Source: CAVTWH01 sp963738365 (GTDB lineage: Bacteria > Actinomycetota > Actinomycetes > Mycobacteriales > Micromonosporaceae). From it: a stretch of 64,000 nt of DNA. The notes below the pieces were generated by a model. The model was not told where the DNA came from, searched no databases, and worked only from the letters and a program-made list of their open reading frames with translations. Below, in pieces: positions 19,149 through 27,824 of the stretch. Within the stretch, counting starts at the first letter, position 1; every line of letters begins with the position of its first letter. The stretch covers positions 310,001-374,000 of the forward strand of contig CAVTWH010000007.1 of NCBI GenBank assembly GCA_963738365.1, read 5' to 3'. The position numbers and the translations under genes were made by a program.

Positions 19149-19464
19149 ATGTACGCGATCGTCAAGACCGGCGGCAAGCAGTACAAGGTCGCCGAGGGCG
19201 ACGTGATCGAGGTCGAGAAGCTCGCGGGTGCGCCCGGCGACGATGCTGTCGCTGACGGCCGTACTGCTCGTGGACGGCAACGACCTGGTGACCGACGCGG
19301 CGAAGCTTGCCCAGGTCGCGGTGACCGGTGAGGTCGTCGCGCACACCAAGGGTCCGAAGATCCGGATCCACAAGTTCAAGAACAAGACCGGCTACCACAA
19401 GCGCCAGGGTCACCGTCAGCCGCTGACCCAGGTCAAGGTCACCGGCATCTCGACCGGGAAGTAG
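19149..19464 (+). CDS. rplU: 50S ribosomal protein L21, one frame break
   Basis: L21 of about 104 aa. It starts [18 protein letters not shown] at ATG 19149 and ends [12 protein letters not shown] at 19464. The frame shifts by +1 near 19240, between KLAGAPGD and [14 protein letters not shown]. The conserved C-terminus ([20 protein letters not shown]) is intact. An essential ribosomal gene with a single inserted base is best explained by sequence error, in line with the indel cluster just upstream. rpmA follows after eight bases. Confidence 0.92.
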
Positions 19465-19472
19465 GCAACGAG

Positions 19473-19730
19473 ATGGCTCACAAAAAAGGTGCGTCCAGCT
19501 CCCGCAACGGCCGTGACTCCGCGGCCCAGCGGCTGGGCGTGAAGCGGTTCGGTGGCCAGCTGGTCAACGCCGGCGAGATCCTGATCCGCCAGCGGGGCAC
19601 CAAGTTCCACCCCGGCGACCTGGTCGGCCGTGGCGGCGACGACACGCTGTTCGCGCTCGCCGCGGGCAACGTGCAGTTCGGTACCAAGCGTGGCCGCAAG
19701 GTGATCAACATCGTGCCGGCGGCCAACTGA
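19473..19730 (+). CDS. rpmA: 50S ribosomal protein L27
   Basis: L27, 85 aa, MAHKKGASSSRNGRDSAAQR through RRGTKFHPGDLVGRGGDDTL-like sequence (here RQRGTKFHPGDLVGRGGDD). The basic N-terminal tail reaches toward the peptidyl transferase centre. It is cotranscribed with rplU, the standard L21-L27 pair, and is followed by a hairpin terminator. Confidence 0.98.
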   Translation: MAHKKGASSSRNGRDSAAQRLGVKRFGGQLVNAGEILIRQRGTKFHPGDLVGRGGDDTLFALAAGNVQFGTKRGRKVINIVPAAN

Positions 19731-19742
19731 CCTCAGTCGTCG

Positions 19743-19777
19743 ACGGGCCGGTCGGGGTTGCCCCGGCCGGCCCGTTT
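19743..19777 (+). terminator. rplU-rpmA terminator
   Basis: ACGGGCCGG (19743-19751) pairs with CCGGCCCGT (19767-19775). An inner GGGG/CCCC stem and a short T-run after it support a factor-independent terminator 12 bases after rpmA. Confidence 0.8.
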
Positions 19778-19854
19778 GCTTTGCGCCCCCGCTGCGGGGC
19801 GCGGTGTCGCCGGTTCCCCGGCGGCGCCCCGGGACAGTCGAGGAGAGTTGAGTC

Positions 19855-21303
19855 GTGACCAGCTTCGTTGACCGCGTGGTCCTGCACGTGCAGGCCGGGG
19901 ACGGCGGGCACGGCTGCGTCTCCATCCTGCGTGAGAAGTTCAAGCCGCTGGGCGGCCCCGACGGCGGCAACGGCGGGCACGGCGGGGACGTGCTCCTCCT
20001 CGTCGACCCGGAGGTACACACGCTGCTGGACTTCCACTTCCACCCGCACGTGAAGGCCACCAACGGCACCGGCGGGATGGGCGCCAACCGGCAGGGCGCG
20101 AACGGCGCCGACCTGACCCTCAAGGTGCCGGACGGCACCGTGGTACACGCCACCGACGGCACCGTGCTGGCCGACCTGGTGGGCGCCGGTACCAGCTATG
20201 TCGTCGCGGCCGGCGGCCGCGGCGGGCGGGGCAACGCGGCGCTGGCCAACACCCGCCGCAAGGCGCCCGGCTTCGCCGAGCTGGGCGAGCCCGGCGAGCG
20301 CCTGGACGTGGTGCTGGAGCTCAAGAGCGTGGCCGACGTGGGGCTGGTCGGCTTCCCGAGCGCCGGCAAGTCCTCGCTCATCTCGGTGCTCTCCGCGGCC
20401 CGGCCCAAGATCGCCGACTATCCGTTCACCACGCTGGTGCCCAACCTGGGCGTGGTGCAGGCGGGCGAGGACACGTTCACCATCGCCGACGTACCGGGGC
20501 TGATCCCGGGGGCCGCCTCCGGGAAGGGGCTGGGGCTGGCGTTCCTGCGCCACATCGAGCGCTGCGCGGTGCTGGTGCACGTGGTGGACACCGCGGCGCT
20601 GGAGACCGAGCGGGACCCGCTGGGCGACATCGACGCCCTGGAGCACGAGCTGCGCGAGTACGGCGGCCTGGCGGAGAAGCCACGGCTGGTGGTACTCAAC
20701 AAGATCGACGTACCGGACGGCCGGGACCTGGCGGACATCGTGCGCCCCGACATCGAGGCGCGCGGGCTGCGGGTCTACGAGGTCAGCGCGGCCACCGGCG
20801 AGGGGCTCAAGGAGCTCACCTTCGCCCTGGCCGGCGTGGTCCGCGAGCACCGGGCGGCGACGCCGCCCGCCGAGGCGACCCGGGTCGTGCTGCGCCCCCG
20901 GGCGGTCGACGACAGCGGCTTCACGGTGGCGGCCGACGGCGACGGCGGGTGGCTCGTCCGCGGCGCCAAGGTGGAGCGCTGGGTACGCCAGACCAACTTC
21001 GACAACGACGAGGCGGTCGGGTACCTGGCCGACCGGCTGGCCCGCCTGGGGGTCGAGGAGGCGCTCGTCAGGGCGGGCGCCGAGTCCGGCGCGCCGGTAC
21101 GCATCGGTACCCACGAGTTCGACTACGAGCCGGCCCTCTACTCCGGCGTCGAGTTCAAGCCCGGCAGCCGGGGTTCCGACTGGCGCCTGGAGGAGCAGTC
21201 GGGGCGGCCCAACGCGGCGGCCCGGCTGGCCGCCCGGAAGGCGCGCCGGATCCACCGCACGGACGCGGACCTGTCCATCCCGGCCGACGACGACCCGGAG
21301 TAG
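19855..21303 (+). CDS. obgE: GTPase Obg/CgtA
   Basis: Ribosome-associated GTPase involved in 50S assembly and growth control. The Gly-rich Obg fold occupies about residues 1-155 (GDGGHGCVSILREKF, GGPDGGNGGHGGDV). The G domain has G1 GFPSAGKSS near residue 166, switch II DVPGLIPGA and NKID. A C-terminal OCT domain of about 70 residues (FTVAADGDGGWLVRGAKVER) and an acidic/basic tail follow, to 482 aa. GTG 19855 is preceded by GAGGAGAG. The downstream neighbour is normally nadD or proB; here a minus-strand exporter/trpS pair intervenes. Confidence 0.97.
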   Translation: MTSFVDRVVLHVQAGDGGHGCVSILREKFKPLGGPDGGNGGHGGDVLLLVDPEVHTLLDFHFHPHVKATNGTGGMGANRQGANGADLTLKVPDGTVVHATDGTVLADLVGAGTSYVVAAGGRGGRGNAALANTRRKAPGFAELGEPGERLDVVLELKSVADVGLVGFPSAGKSSLISVLSAARPKIADYPFTTLVPNLGVVQAGEDTFTIADVPGLIPGAASGKGLGLAFLRHIERCAVLVHVVDTAALETERDPLGDIDALEHELREYGGLAEKPRLVVLNKIDVPDGRDLADIVRPDIEARGLRVYEVSAATGEGLKELTFALAGVVREHRAATPPAEATRVVLRPRAVDDSGFTVAADGDGGWLVRGAKVERWVRQTNFDNDEAVGYLADRLARLGVEEALVRAGAESGAPVRIGTHEFDYEPALYSGVEFKPGSRGSDWRLEEQSGRPNAAARLAARKARRIHRTDADLSIPADDDPE

Positions 21304-21340
21304 CGCGCCCGGCAACCAGCCCCGGGTAGCGTCCCTCGAC

Positions 21341-21430
21341 ATGGTGATCGCGCCCGTCGCCAGCACCGACCCCGGGCTGCGCCAACTCGTCGTCGAACAG
21401 CACGCCGAGCTGTCCGGTGACAGGCCCGGG
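21341..21430 (+). pseudogene. Possible N-terminal remnant of a GNAT acetyltransferase
   Basis: An ATG at 21341 opens MVIAPVASTDPGLRQLVVEQ followed by HAELSGDRPG, which resembles the first strand and helix of GNAT acetyltransferases. After about 30 residues the frame becomes Gly/Arg-rich and runs into the 3' end of the convergent exporter gene. It looks like a gene cut off when the exporter/trpS block arrived. The match is short and could be chance. Confidence 0.3.
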
Positions 21431-21469
21431 GGCCGGGTCGGGCTGGGCGGTGCGTCGACCGCCCCGGGG

Positions 21470-23139
21470 TCAACGGGCCTGCTGCGCCGGTACCTCCGTC
21501 TTCTCGGCAGCTGGCGCGGGTGCAGGCGTGAGCGGGCCGCCGTGGTCCCGGCGGACGAACAGGATGCTGACCGCGGCCAGGCCCATCACCGCGATGGGTA
21601 GCCACAGCGTGTGGCGCATCGCGTTGGTGAAGCCCTCGTCGAAGATCCTCTTGGCGGTCGCGCCGACCACCGCGCGGAACTGTTCCGGAATCTGCTTGGG
21701 GTCGATGCCGGTCTTCCCGGCGCCGATCTCCAGGTCGCCGGAGACGTGCGAGAACGCGCTCACCAGGCCGTCCTTGATCTGCTGCGGGACGTTTGCGGGC
21801 ATGGTGGCCACGTTCTTCTGGGCCGAGTCGGCCAGCGCGATCTTCAGCTGCGACTGCAGCAGGGCGCCGACGGCGGCCGACCCGATCACGCCGCCGAGCT
21901 GCCGGGTGGTGTTGATGAACCCGGACGCGGCGCCGGCCATCCGCGGCTGGATGTTGCGCATGGCCACCGTCTGCAGTGGTGCGAAGGTCATGCCCAGCCC
22001 GAAGCCGGCCACGATCAGGCCGGGCAGGAAGTGCCAGCGGCTCATCCCGAGGTGCACCGAGGCGACCACGATCCCCATGCCGGCGGCGAACAGGCTGACC
22101 CCGGCGAAGACCACCCACTTGCCGCCCAGCCGGTCGGAGGCCCGGCCGGCGATCGGTGCGACGACCATGGAGATGAGCGACATCGGCGCGGTGACCAGAC
22201 CGGCCTGCAGGGCGGAGAGGCCGAGTACCGACTGCAGGAAGATGGTCAGCGGCAGGAAGAGGCCGAGCATCCCGAAGCTGATCGCGGCCACCACGAAGTT
22301 CATGATCGAGTAGTTGCGGTCGGCGAAGATCGAGAACGGGACCAGCGGTTCACCGGCGCGCTCCGCCCACTGCAGCCACATGAACAGGCCGAGCAGCGCG
22401 GCCCCCACCACCAGGATCAGCGGAATCGAGATCGGGCCCCAGACCTTGCCCCAGCTGTAGGACGGGCCTTCGATGAGGCCGTAGCAGAGCAGGAACAGCC
22501 CGGCCGTGGACAGCGCCACTCCGCCGACGTCCAGCTTGTGCCGGCGGTTGAGCTGGATGTTGGGCATCAGGATGCCGGCCATCACCAGGGCCACCGCGCC
22601 GATCGGCACGTTGACGAAGAAGATCCAGCGCCAGCTGAAGTCGGTCACCAGCCAGCCGCCGAGGACCGGGCCGGCGATGGTGGACACCCCGGCCACGGCG
22701 CCCCACAGGCCGAAGGCCGCCCCCCGCGCTCCGCCGGGAAGATCATCGTGATGACCGAGAGGGTCTGCGGGGTGAGCATCGCGCCGCCGACGCCCTGGAT
22801 GATCCGGAAGACGATCAGCTGGGTCGGATTCTGTGCGAAGCCGCACGCCGCCGATGCCGCGGTGAAAACCACCAGACCGCTCATGAACAGCAGCTTCGGG
22901 CCGTACAGGTCGCCCAGCCGGCCGGCGGTGATGAGCAGCACGGCGTAGGTGAGGATGTAGGCGTTCAGGATCCACAGGATGTCGCTCAGCTGCGCGTTCA
23001 GGCCGTCGGAGAGCTGCGGGATGGCCACGTTCACGATGGTGGTGTCCAGCAGGATCATGAAGAACCCCAGGCACAGCGTCACCAGGACGAGCCACGGGTT
23101 GTACCTGAGCTTCAGTTCCGGCTGCTGCGGTGCGCTCAT
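21470..23139 (-). CDS. DHA2-family MFS drug exporter, one frame break
   Basis: Proton-driven efflux pump of the 14-helix EmrB/QacA type, about 555 aa. It starts MSAPQQPELKLRYNPWLVLV at ATG 23139 behind GAGGAGG. The motif segment FFMILLDTTIVNVAIPQL, motif A-like TAGRLGDLYGPK and motif C-like GPVLGGWLVTDFSWRWIFFVN mark the DHA2 group. One extra base in a run of six G (about 22728-22733) breaks the frame between FPAERG and AAFGLWGAVAG. The C-terminus is long and cytoplasmic (about residue 500 on). It lies 260 bases downstream of trpS on the same strand; no regulator gene is adjacent. The substrate is unknown. Confidence 0.88.
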
Positions 23140-23399
23140 GCCGGCACCTCCTCGGCGTCGTGGCGCCGGACGGGGCGCCGCTCGGGATGGCGTTGACCGG
23201 GTCGCGGGCCGGTCGCTGCCGGCCCCGGTCGACCCGGTGCGGGTGGTGACGGTCAGGGGCCCGGGCCGGCTTGCTCGGCTCGGACCGCTCGACCCGAAGC
23301 ATATGCCGACCGGGGGCGGCCCCGCGCCGCGAAGACACCCGCCCCGGCTGCCCCGTCAGGGCACCGGCCGCCGGGCCGCCGGTCAGGACCGGGGTGGGC

Positions 23400-24407
23400 T
23401 CAGCGGGGCAGCAGGCCGAGGGCCAGCCGGGCGCGGGCCAGCGTGGCGGCCGCCCGCTCGCGGGCCCGGGCAGCGCCCGCGGCCAGCGCGTCGCGGACGA
23501 TCGTCGGATCGGCGGCCAGGTCGGCGTAGCGCTCCTGGACCGGGCGCAGGGTGGCCACCACGGCGTCGGCCACCGCCGACTTGAGCTCGGCATAGCTGGT
23601 GAACAGCGGGGCCAGCGCGGCCGGCGAGTCGCCCGCGCAGGCGGCCAGGATCTCCAGCAGGTTCGCCACACCGGGCTGGCCGGCCGGGTCATAGCGCACC
23701 TCCCCGAGATCGTCGGTGACCGCCCGCCGCACCTTGCGGCGCAGCACCTGCGGCGGATCGAGCAGGCGCAGCACCCCCGCGTCGCCCGCATTCGTCTTGC
23801 CCATCTTGACGCAAGGCTCCGACAAATCTGCCAACCGGGCTGCCACCTGCGGGTTCACCGCGCGCGGTACGACGAACGTGGTGCCGTACCGGCCGTTGAA
23901 GCGCACCGCCACGTCGCGCGCCAACTCGACGTGCTGGCGCTGGTCCTCGCCCACCGGTACCTCGGCGATGTCGTGCAGCAGGATGTCGGCGGCCATCAGC
24001 ACCGGATAGGTGAGCAGCGACAGGCGCACCCCGGGCTGCCCGGCGCCCTTCTCCCGGAACTGGATCATCCGCTGTGCCTCGCCGTAGTGCGTCACGCACT
24101 CCAGCAGGTAGTGCAGCTCGGCGTGCTCGGGCGCGTGCGACTGGGCGTAGATGGTGGTGCGCTGCGGGTCGACCCCGGCGGCGAGCAGCAGCATCGCCAC
24201 CTCGACCGTCCGGGCGGCCAGCGCGGCCGGGTCGTGCTCCACGGTCATCGCGTGCAGGTCGGCGATGAAGATCGTCGACTCGGTCTCGTACTGGGCGCTG
24301 ACCAGGGGGCGGATCGCGCCCAGGTAGTTGCCCAGTTGCAGGCCGCCGGTCGGGGTGAGGCCGGTGAGCCGGCGGGTGGTGCGGGTGGTCGGTGTGGTGT
24401 CGGTCAT
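23400..24407 (-). CDS. trpS: Tryptophanyl-tRNA synthetase, atypical (KMGKT loop)
   Basis: Class Ic synthetase of 335 aa charging tRNA-Trp. Start ATG 24407 (MTDTTPTTRTTRRLTGLTPT) is preceded by AGGGGG. The nucleotide-binding signature is TGGLQLGNYLGAI. The usual KMSKS is replaced by KMGKTNAGDAG, followed by the canonical KVRRAVTDD. Other family marks are YPVLMAADILLHD and PVGEDQRQH. Expression is governed by a trp-type attenuator in the leader. The motif variant plus attenuation recall the auxiliary, indolmycin-tolerant TrpRS of Streptomyces (from general knowledge); whether a second trpS exists in this genome cannot be seen. A DHA2 exporter follows downstream. Confidence 0.95.
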   Translation of the reverse strand: MTDTTPTTRTTRRLTGLTPTGGLQLGNYLGAIRPLVSAQYETESTIFIADLHAMTVEHDPAALAARTVEVAMLLLAAGVDPQRTTIYAQSHAPEHAELHYLLECVTHYGEAQRMIQFREKGAGQPGVRLSLLTYPVLMAADILLHDIAEVPVGEDQRQHVELARDVAVRFNGRYGTTFVVPRAVNPQVAARLADLSEPCVKMGKTNAGDAGVLRLLDPPQVLRRKVRRAVTDDLGEVRYDPAGQPGVANLLEILAACAGDSPAALAPLFTSYAELKSAVADAVVATLRPVQERYADLAADPTIVRDALAAGAARARERAAATLARARLALGLLPR

Positions 24408-24458
24408 GGTCGTACCCCCTGGATGAGGGCGACCGCCCACTGCCCGGGCACACGGAAA

Positions 24459-24552
24459 CGGCCGCCCGACAGGGGCGGCCGCGTGGTCGTGGATGCGAAG
24501 GGTGGGCCGCCCGTCAGGGCAGCCACCAGCCGAGGTACGGCGTCATCCGCAT
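24459..24552 (-). promoter_or_regulatory. Ribosome-mediated transcription attenuator of trpS
   Basis: Reading the minus strand, four segments can pair alternately. Segment 1 GGCTGCCC (24524-24517) overlaps the end of a leader peptide with two Trp codons. Segment 2 is GGGCGGCC (24512-24505), segment 3 GGCCGCCC (24480-24473) and segment 4 GGGCGGCCG (24467-24459), followed by TTTCC. Pairing 3:4 is a 9-bp terminator hairpin, 2:3 is a perfect 8-bp antiterminator, and 1:2 pairs with one G-U. A ribosome stalled at the Trp codons would cover segment 1 and free 2 to pair with 3. Confidence 0.88.
24514..24552 (-). CDS. trpS leader peptide with tandem Trp codons
   Basis: A 12-codon reading frame, MRMTPYLGWWLP then TGA, ends two bases before attenuator segment 2. 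Two adjacent TGG codons in a 12-residue peptide are very unlikely by chance in front of trpS. No ribosome binding site is visible; the ATG lies about seven bases after a -10-like box, so translation is probably leaderless. Confidence 0.88.
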   Translation of the reverse strand: MRMTPYLGWWLP

Positions 24553-24559
24553 AGCCGGC

Positions 24560-24587
24560 AGTGTACGTCCCGGCCCAGGTCGGTCAC
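24560..24587 (-). promoter_or_regulatory. Putative trpS promoter (leaderless leader peptide)
   Basis: On the minus strand a -10-like TACACT (24565-24560) and a -35-like GTGACC (24587-24582) are spaced by 16 bases. The transcript would start at or within a base or two of the leader peptide ATG at 24552. Confidence 0.55.
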
Positions 24588-24639
24588 CACCCCCATGGGG
24601 TACGCCCGGGGTCCGCGCCGCTTCGCGGGGCAGCATGGG

Positions 24640-25248
24640 ATGATCTCGCAGATGACGGGCGCGCTACGCCGGATCGGGATCATGGGCGGCACCTTCGACC
24701 CCATCCACCACGGTCACCTGGTCGCCGCCAACGAGGTGGCCGCCCGGTTCGCCCTGGACGAAGTGGTCTTCGTGCCGACCGGCCAGCCGTGGCAGAAGGC
24801 CGGCGAGCCGGTCAGCGCGGCCGAGGACCGCTACCTCATGACGGTGATCGCCACCGCCTCCAACCCCCGGTTCGCCGTCAGCCGGGTGGACATCGACCGG
24901 GCCGGGCCGACCTACACCGTGGACACGCTGCGCGACCTGCGCGCGGCGTACGGGGAGACGGCGGAGCTGTTCTTCATCACCGGTGCCGACGCGCTGGCCG
25001 ACATCCTCAGCTGGAAGGACGCCGACACCTGCCTGGAGCTGGCGCACTTCGTCGGCGTCACCCGGCCCGGCTTCCGGCTCTCCGGCGACCACCTGCCCGC
25101 CGACACGGTCAGCCTGGTGCAGGTACCGGCCATGTCGATCTCCTCCACCGACTGCCGGGAGCGGACCGCGGCCGGGCATCCGGTCTGGTACCTGGTCCCC
25201 GACGGAGTGGTGCAGTACATCGCCAAGCGGCGGCTGTACCGGGCGTGA
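24640..25248 (+). CDS. nadD: Nicotinate-mononucleotide adenylyltransferase
   Basis: Makes nicotinate adenine dinucleotide from NaMN and ATP in NAD synthesis. The nucleotidyltransferase motif is GIMGGTFDPIHHGHL (GGTFDPxHxGH), and the C-terminal ISSTDCRERTAAG carries the second signature. ATG 24640 (MISQMTGALRRIG) or 24652 are both possible; 199-203 codons is normal. It is followed by rsfS after 97 bases, the usual nadD-rsfS-phosphatase order. Confidence 0.95.
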   Translation: MISQMTGALRRIGIMGGTFDPIHHGHLVAANEVAARFALDEVVFVPTGQPWQKAGEPVSAAEDRYLMTVIATASNPRFAVSRVDIDRAGPTYTVDTLRDLRAAYGETAELFFITGADALADILSWKDADTCLELAHFVGVTRPGFRLSGDHLPADTVSLVQVPAMSISSTDCRERTAAGHPVWYLVPDGVVQYIAKRRLYRA

Positions 25249-25345
25249 CAGGTGGGGCCGGCGGGGGTACGGCAAGATCGCGAAGGAAACCGTCGCCGTC
25301 GTGTGAGAGGCTGGGATCAACCGGTCCCGCGGGGAAAGGAGAATC

Positions 25346-25750
25346 GTGCCCGCATCCGAGCGCGCCGTCGAGCTTGCGTTGGCCGCCGCCCAGGCGGCTG
25401 CCGACAAGAAGGCCGAGAACATCGTCATCATCGACGTCGCGGAGCAGCTGGTCATCACCGATGCCTTCCTGGTCGCCTCGGCGCCCAACGAACGCCAGGT
25501 GACCGCCATCGTCGACGCCATCGAGGAGCGGCTGCTCGGCCTGCCGGAGAAGGCGAAGCCGGTACGCCGGGAAGGCGAACGGGCCGGCCGCTGGGTGCTG
25601 CTCGACTATGTCGACATCGTGGTGCACGTCCAGCACGACGAGGAGCGCCAGTTCTACAGCCTGGACCGGCTGTGGCGGGACTGCCCCACCATCCCGTTCG
25701 TCGACCGCGACCTGGTCCCGGCCGACGGCCGGCCGAGCGGGGCGGCGTGA
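25346..25750 (+). CDS. rsfS: Ribosomal silencing factor RsfS
   Basis: Binds L14 and blocks 30S-50S joining under starvation. At 134 aa it has the family segments IVIIDVAEQLVITDAFLVAS and GRWVLLDYVDIVVHVQHDEE followed by RQFYSLDRLW. GTG 25346 follows GAAAGGAGAA. Its stop overlaps the next GTG by four bases. Confidence 0.96.
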   Translation: MPASERAVELALAAAQAAADKKAENIVIIDVAEQLVITDAFLVASAPNERQVTAIVDAIEERLLGLPEKAKPVRREGERAGRWVLLDYVDIVVHVQHDEERQFYSLDRLWRDCPTIPFVDRDLVPADGRPSGAA

Positions 25751-26349
25751 CCCGGCTCTACATCTGGCGGCACGGCCGCACCACCTGGAACGCCGAACAC
25801 CGGGTGCAGGGCCAGACAGACGTGGAGCTGGACGAGATCGGGCACGCCGAAGCCCGCGCCGCCGCCGAGCGGCTGGCCCGGCAGAAGCCCGACACGCTGC
25901 TCTCCAGCGACCTGCGACGGGCCGTGCAGACCGCCCGCTACCTGGCCGAGTCCACCGGCCTGCCGGTGGAGTACGACGCCCGGCTGCGGGAGCGCCACTT
26001 CGGCGCCTGGCAGGGGCTCACCGACCAGGACCTGGCCGAGCAGTTCCCGGCGGAGTACGAGCGCTGGCGCGCCGGCGACCGGGGGGTGGCCGCCGTGCTC
26101 GGCATGGAGTCCCTGGAGGACCTGGAGAAGCGGGCCACCGCCGCGTTCCTCGACGCCGCCCAGGCCAACCCGGGCGGGCGTACGGTCATCACCGCGCACG
26201 GCGGCACCGCCAAGTACGGGGTGGCCGCGCTGCTCGGCTGGCCGGTGCAGGTGAGCCGGGCGATCGGCCCGCTGGCCAACTGCCACTGGATCGAGCTGCG
26301 CGACTCGCCGCGCCGGGGCTGGCAGCTGTGGGCGTACAACACCCAGTGA
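25747..26349 (+). CDS. Histidine phosphatase family protein (phosphoglycerate-mutase-like)
   Basis: 200 aa. The catalytic RHG motif is in YIWRHGRTTWNAEHRVQG, the second segment is SSDLRRAVQTA, and the acid and second His are in ERHFGAWQG and TVITAHGGTAKYG. Such proteins dephosphorylate small metabolites; in actinobacteria this one regularly follows rsfS. GTG 25747 is coupled to the rsfS stop. Confidence 0.92.
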   Translation: MTRLYIWRHGRTTWNAEHRVQGQTDVELDEIGHAEARAAAERLARQKPDTLLSSDLRRAVQTARYLAESTGLPVEYDARLRERHFGAWQGLTDQDLAEQFPAEYERWRAGDRGVAAVLGMESLEDLEKRATAAFLDAAQANPGGRTVITAHGGTAKYGVAALLGWPVQVSRAIGPLANCHWIELRDSPRRGWQLWAYNTQ

Positions 26350-26393
26350 GGGGGCGCCGGGAACGCCACGGGCGCTGCGTGCGTCCCATCGGT

Positions 26394-26831
26394 ATGCGTA
26401 CCCGCTCGCTCCTCGTCATGGCCTCGACGCTCACCCTGCTCGCCGGCTGTGCCGCCGCCGGAACCGCCGACAGCGCCGCGCCGTCAGGCTCCGGCGCCAC
26501 CTCCGCCGCGGTCAGCCCCGGCACCTCCGCCCCGGTCAGCCCCGGTACCGCCGCACCCTCGGTGCCGGAGCCCTCCGGCGGGCTGAGCGCGCCGCCCGGC
26601 AAAGCCCCGTCCGGCCAGCCGATCACGGTGACCGGCACGGTGGACGCCGGCGCCGAGGCCAGGTGCCTCGTGCTGCGCACCGACGGGCCGAGCTACCTGC
26701 TGCTCGGCGGCGACCCGGCGGTGGTGCGTGCCGGCGCCCGGCTGCGGGTCACCGGCGTGGTCCGTACCGACGTGATGAGCTACTGCATGCAGGGCATTCC
26801 GCTGCAGGTGACCCGGGCCGAGCCGGCCTAG
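26394..26831 (+). CDS. Small putative lipoprotein
   Basis: 145 aa with a lipoprotein signal (MRTRSLLVMASTLTLLAGCA; lipobox LAGC), then a Ser/Pro/Ala linker to about residue 75. A compact C-terminal domain (ITVTGTVDAGAEARCLVLRT through LRVTGVVRTDVMSYCMQGIP) contains two Cys. It resembles small OB-like exported domains but I do not assign a family. Confidence 0.75.
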   Translation: MRTRSLLVMASTLTLLAGCAAAGTADSAAPSGSGATSAAVSPGTSAPVSPGTAAPSVPEPSGGLSAPPGKAPSGQPITVTGTVDAGAEARCLVLRTDGPSYLLLGGDPAVVRAGARLRVTGVVRTDVMSYCMQGIPLQVTRAEPA

Positions 26832-26897
26832 CCGGCCGGCGCGGGTGCGCGGCGGCGTCGCCGGAGCAGGCGGCCCCGGATCGGCTAACGTCGGGGC

Positions 26898-27746
26898 ATG
26901 CCGGAGCCAAGCGCGGTCGCCGTGGTCACCGACTCCACGGCGTACCTGCCGGAGTCGCTGGCCCGGAGGTTGACCGTGGTACCACTCTCGGTGGTCATCG
27001 ACGGCCGGGCCGGGCTGGAGGGCGTGGACGTCACGCCCGACCAGGTGGCCCGGGCGCTGACCGCGCGGCGCGTCTCGGTGACCACCTCCAGGCCCTCACC
27101 CGAACAGTTCCGCCAGGCGTACCGGCGGCTGCTCGGCGCCGGGGCGGTCGGGATCGTCTCGGTGCACCTGTCGGCCAAGCTGTCCGGCACCTACGACGCC
27201 GCCGTGCTGGCCGCCGCCGACCACCCCGACCGGATCGCCGTGGTCGACTCCCGCTCCACCGGCATGGGGCTGGGCTTCGCCGCCCTGGCCGCCCTGGGCC
27301 ACGCCGACCTGGCCGCCGCCCGGGACGCGGCGGTCGCCGCGGCCGGCCGTACCACCGTGCTGTTCTATGTGGACACGCTGGAGTACCTGCGTCGGGGTGG
27401 CCGGATGACGGCGGCCGGTGCGCTGCTGGGTACCGCGCTGTCGGTCAAGCCGATCCTGCACGTGGTGGACGGGGAGATCGTGCCGCGCGACCGGGTCCGC
27501 ACCACCAGCCGGGCGCTGGCCAGGCTCGCCGACGCCGCCGTCGCGGCGGCCACCGGGGCGAAGGTGGACCTGGCGATCCACCACCTGGCCGCGCCGGACC
27601 GCGCGGACCTGCTGGCCGAGCAGTTGTCGGCGCGCCTCGGGGACCGGGTCGGCGACTGTCACCGCAGCGAGGTCGGCGCCGCCGTAGGCGCGCACGTCGG
27701 ACCCGGCCTGGTCTGCGTCATCGTGCACAACCGGAGCGCGGGGTAG
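26898..27746 (+). CDS. DegV family protein
   Basis: Fatty-acid-binding DegV fold, 282 aa; family members present acyl groups to FakA-type kinases. The opening VAVVTDSTAYLPESLARR, the pattern RRVSVTTSRPSPEQF and SVHLSAKLSGTYDAA, and DSRSTGMGLGF are characteristic. The later segment FYVDTLEYLRRGGRMTAAGA is the strongest signature. ATG 26898. comEA follows on the same strand. Confidence 0.95.
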   Translation: MPEPSAVAVVTDSTAYLPESLARRLTVVPLSVVIDGRAGLEGVDVTPDQVARALTARRVSVTTSRPSPEQFRQAYRRLLGAGAVGIVSVHLSAKLSGTYDAAVLAAADHPDRIAVVDSRSTGMGLGFAALAALGHADLAAARDAAVAAAGRTTVLFYVDTLEYLRRGGRMTAAGALLGTALSVKPILHVVDGEIVPRDRVRTTSRALARLADAAVAAATGAKVDLAIHHLAAPDRADLLAEQLSARLGDRVGDCHRSEVGAAVGAHVGPGLVCVIVHNRSAG

Positions 27747-27824
27747 CGCCGGACCGTCGGGTGGCCGGGTTGTCCACAGCCACCCTCGCTGTCCCCAGTC
27801 GGGTGGCTGCGCGCCCACGGGGCG

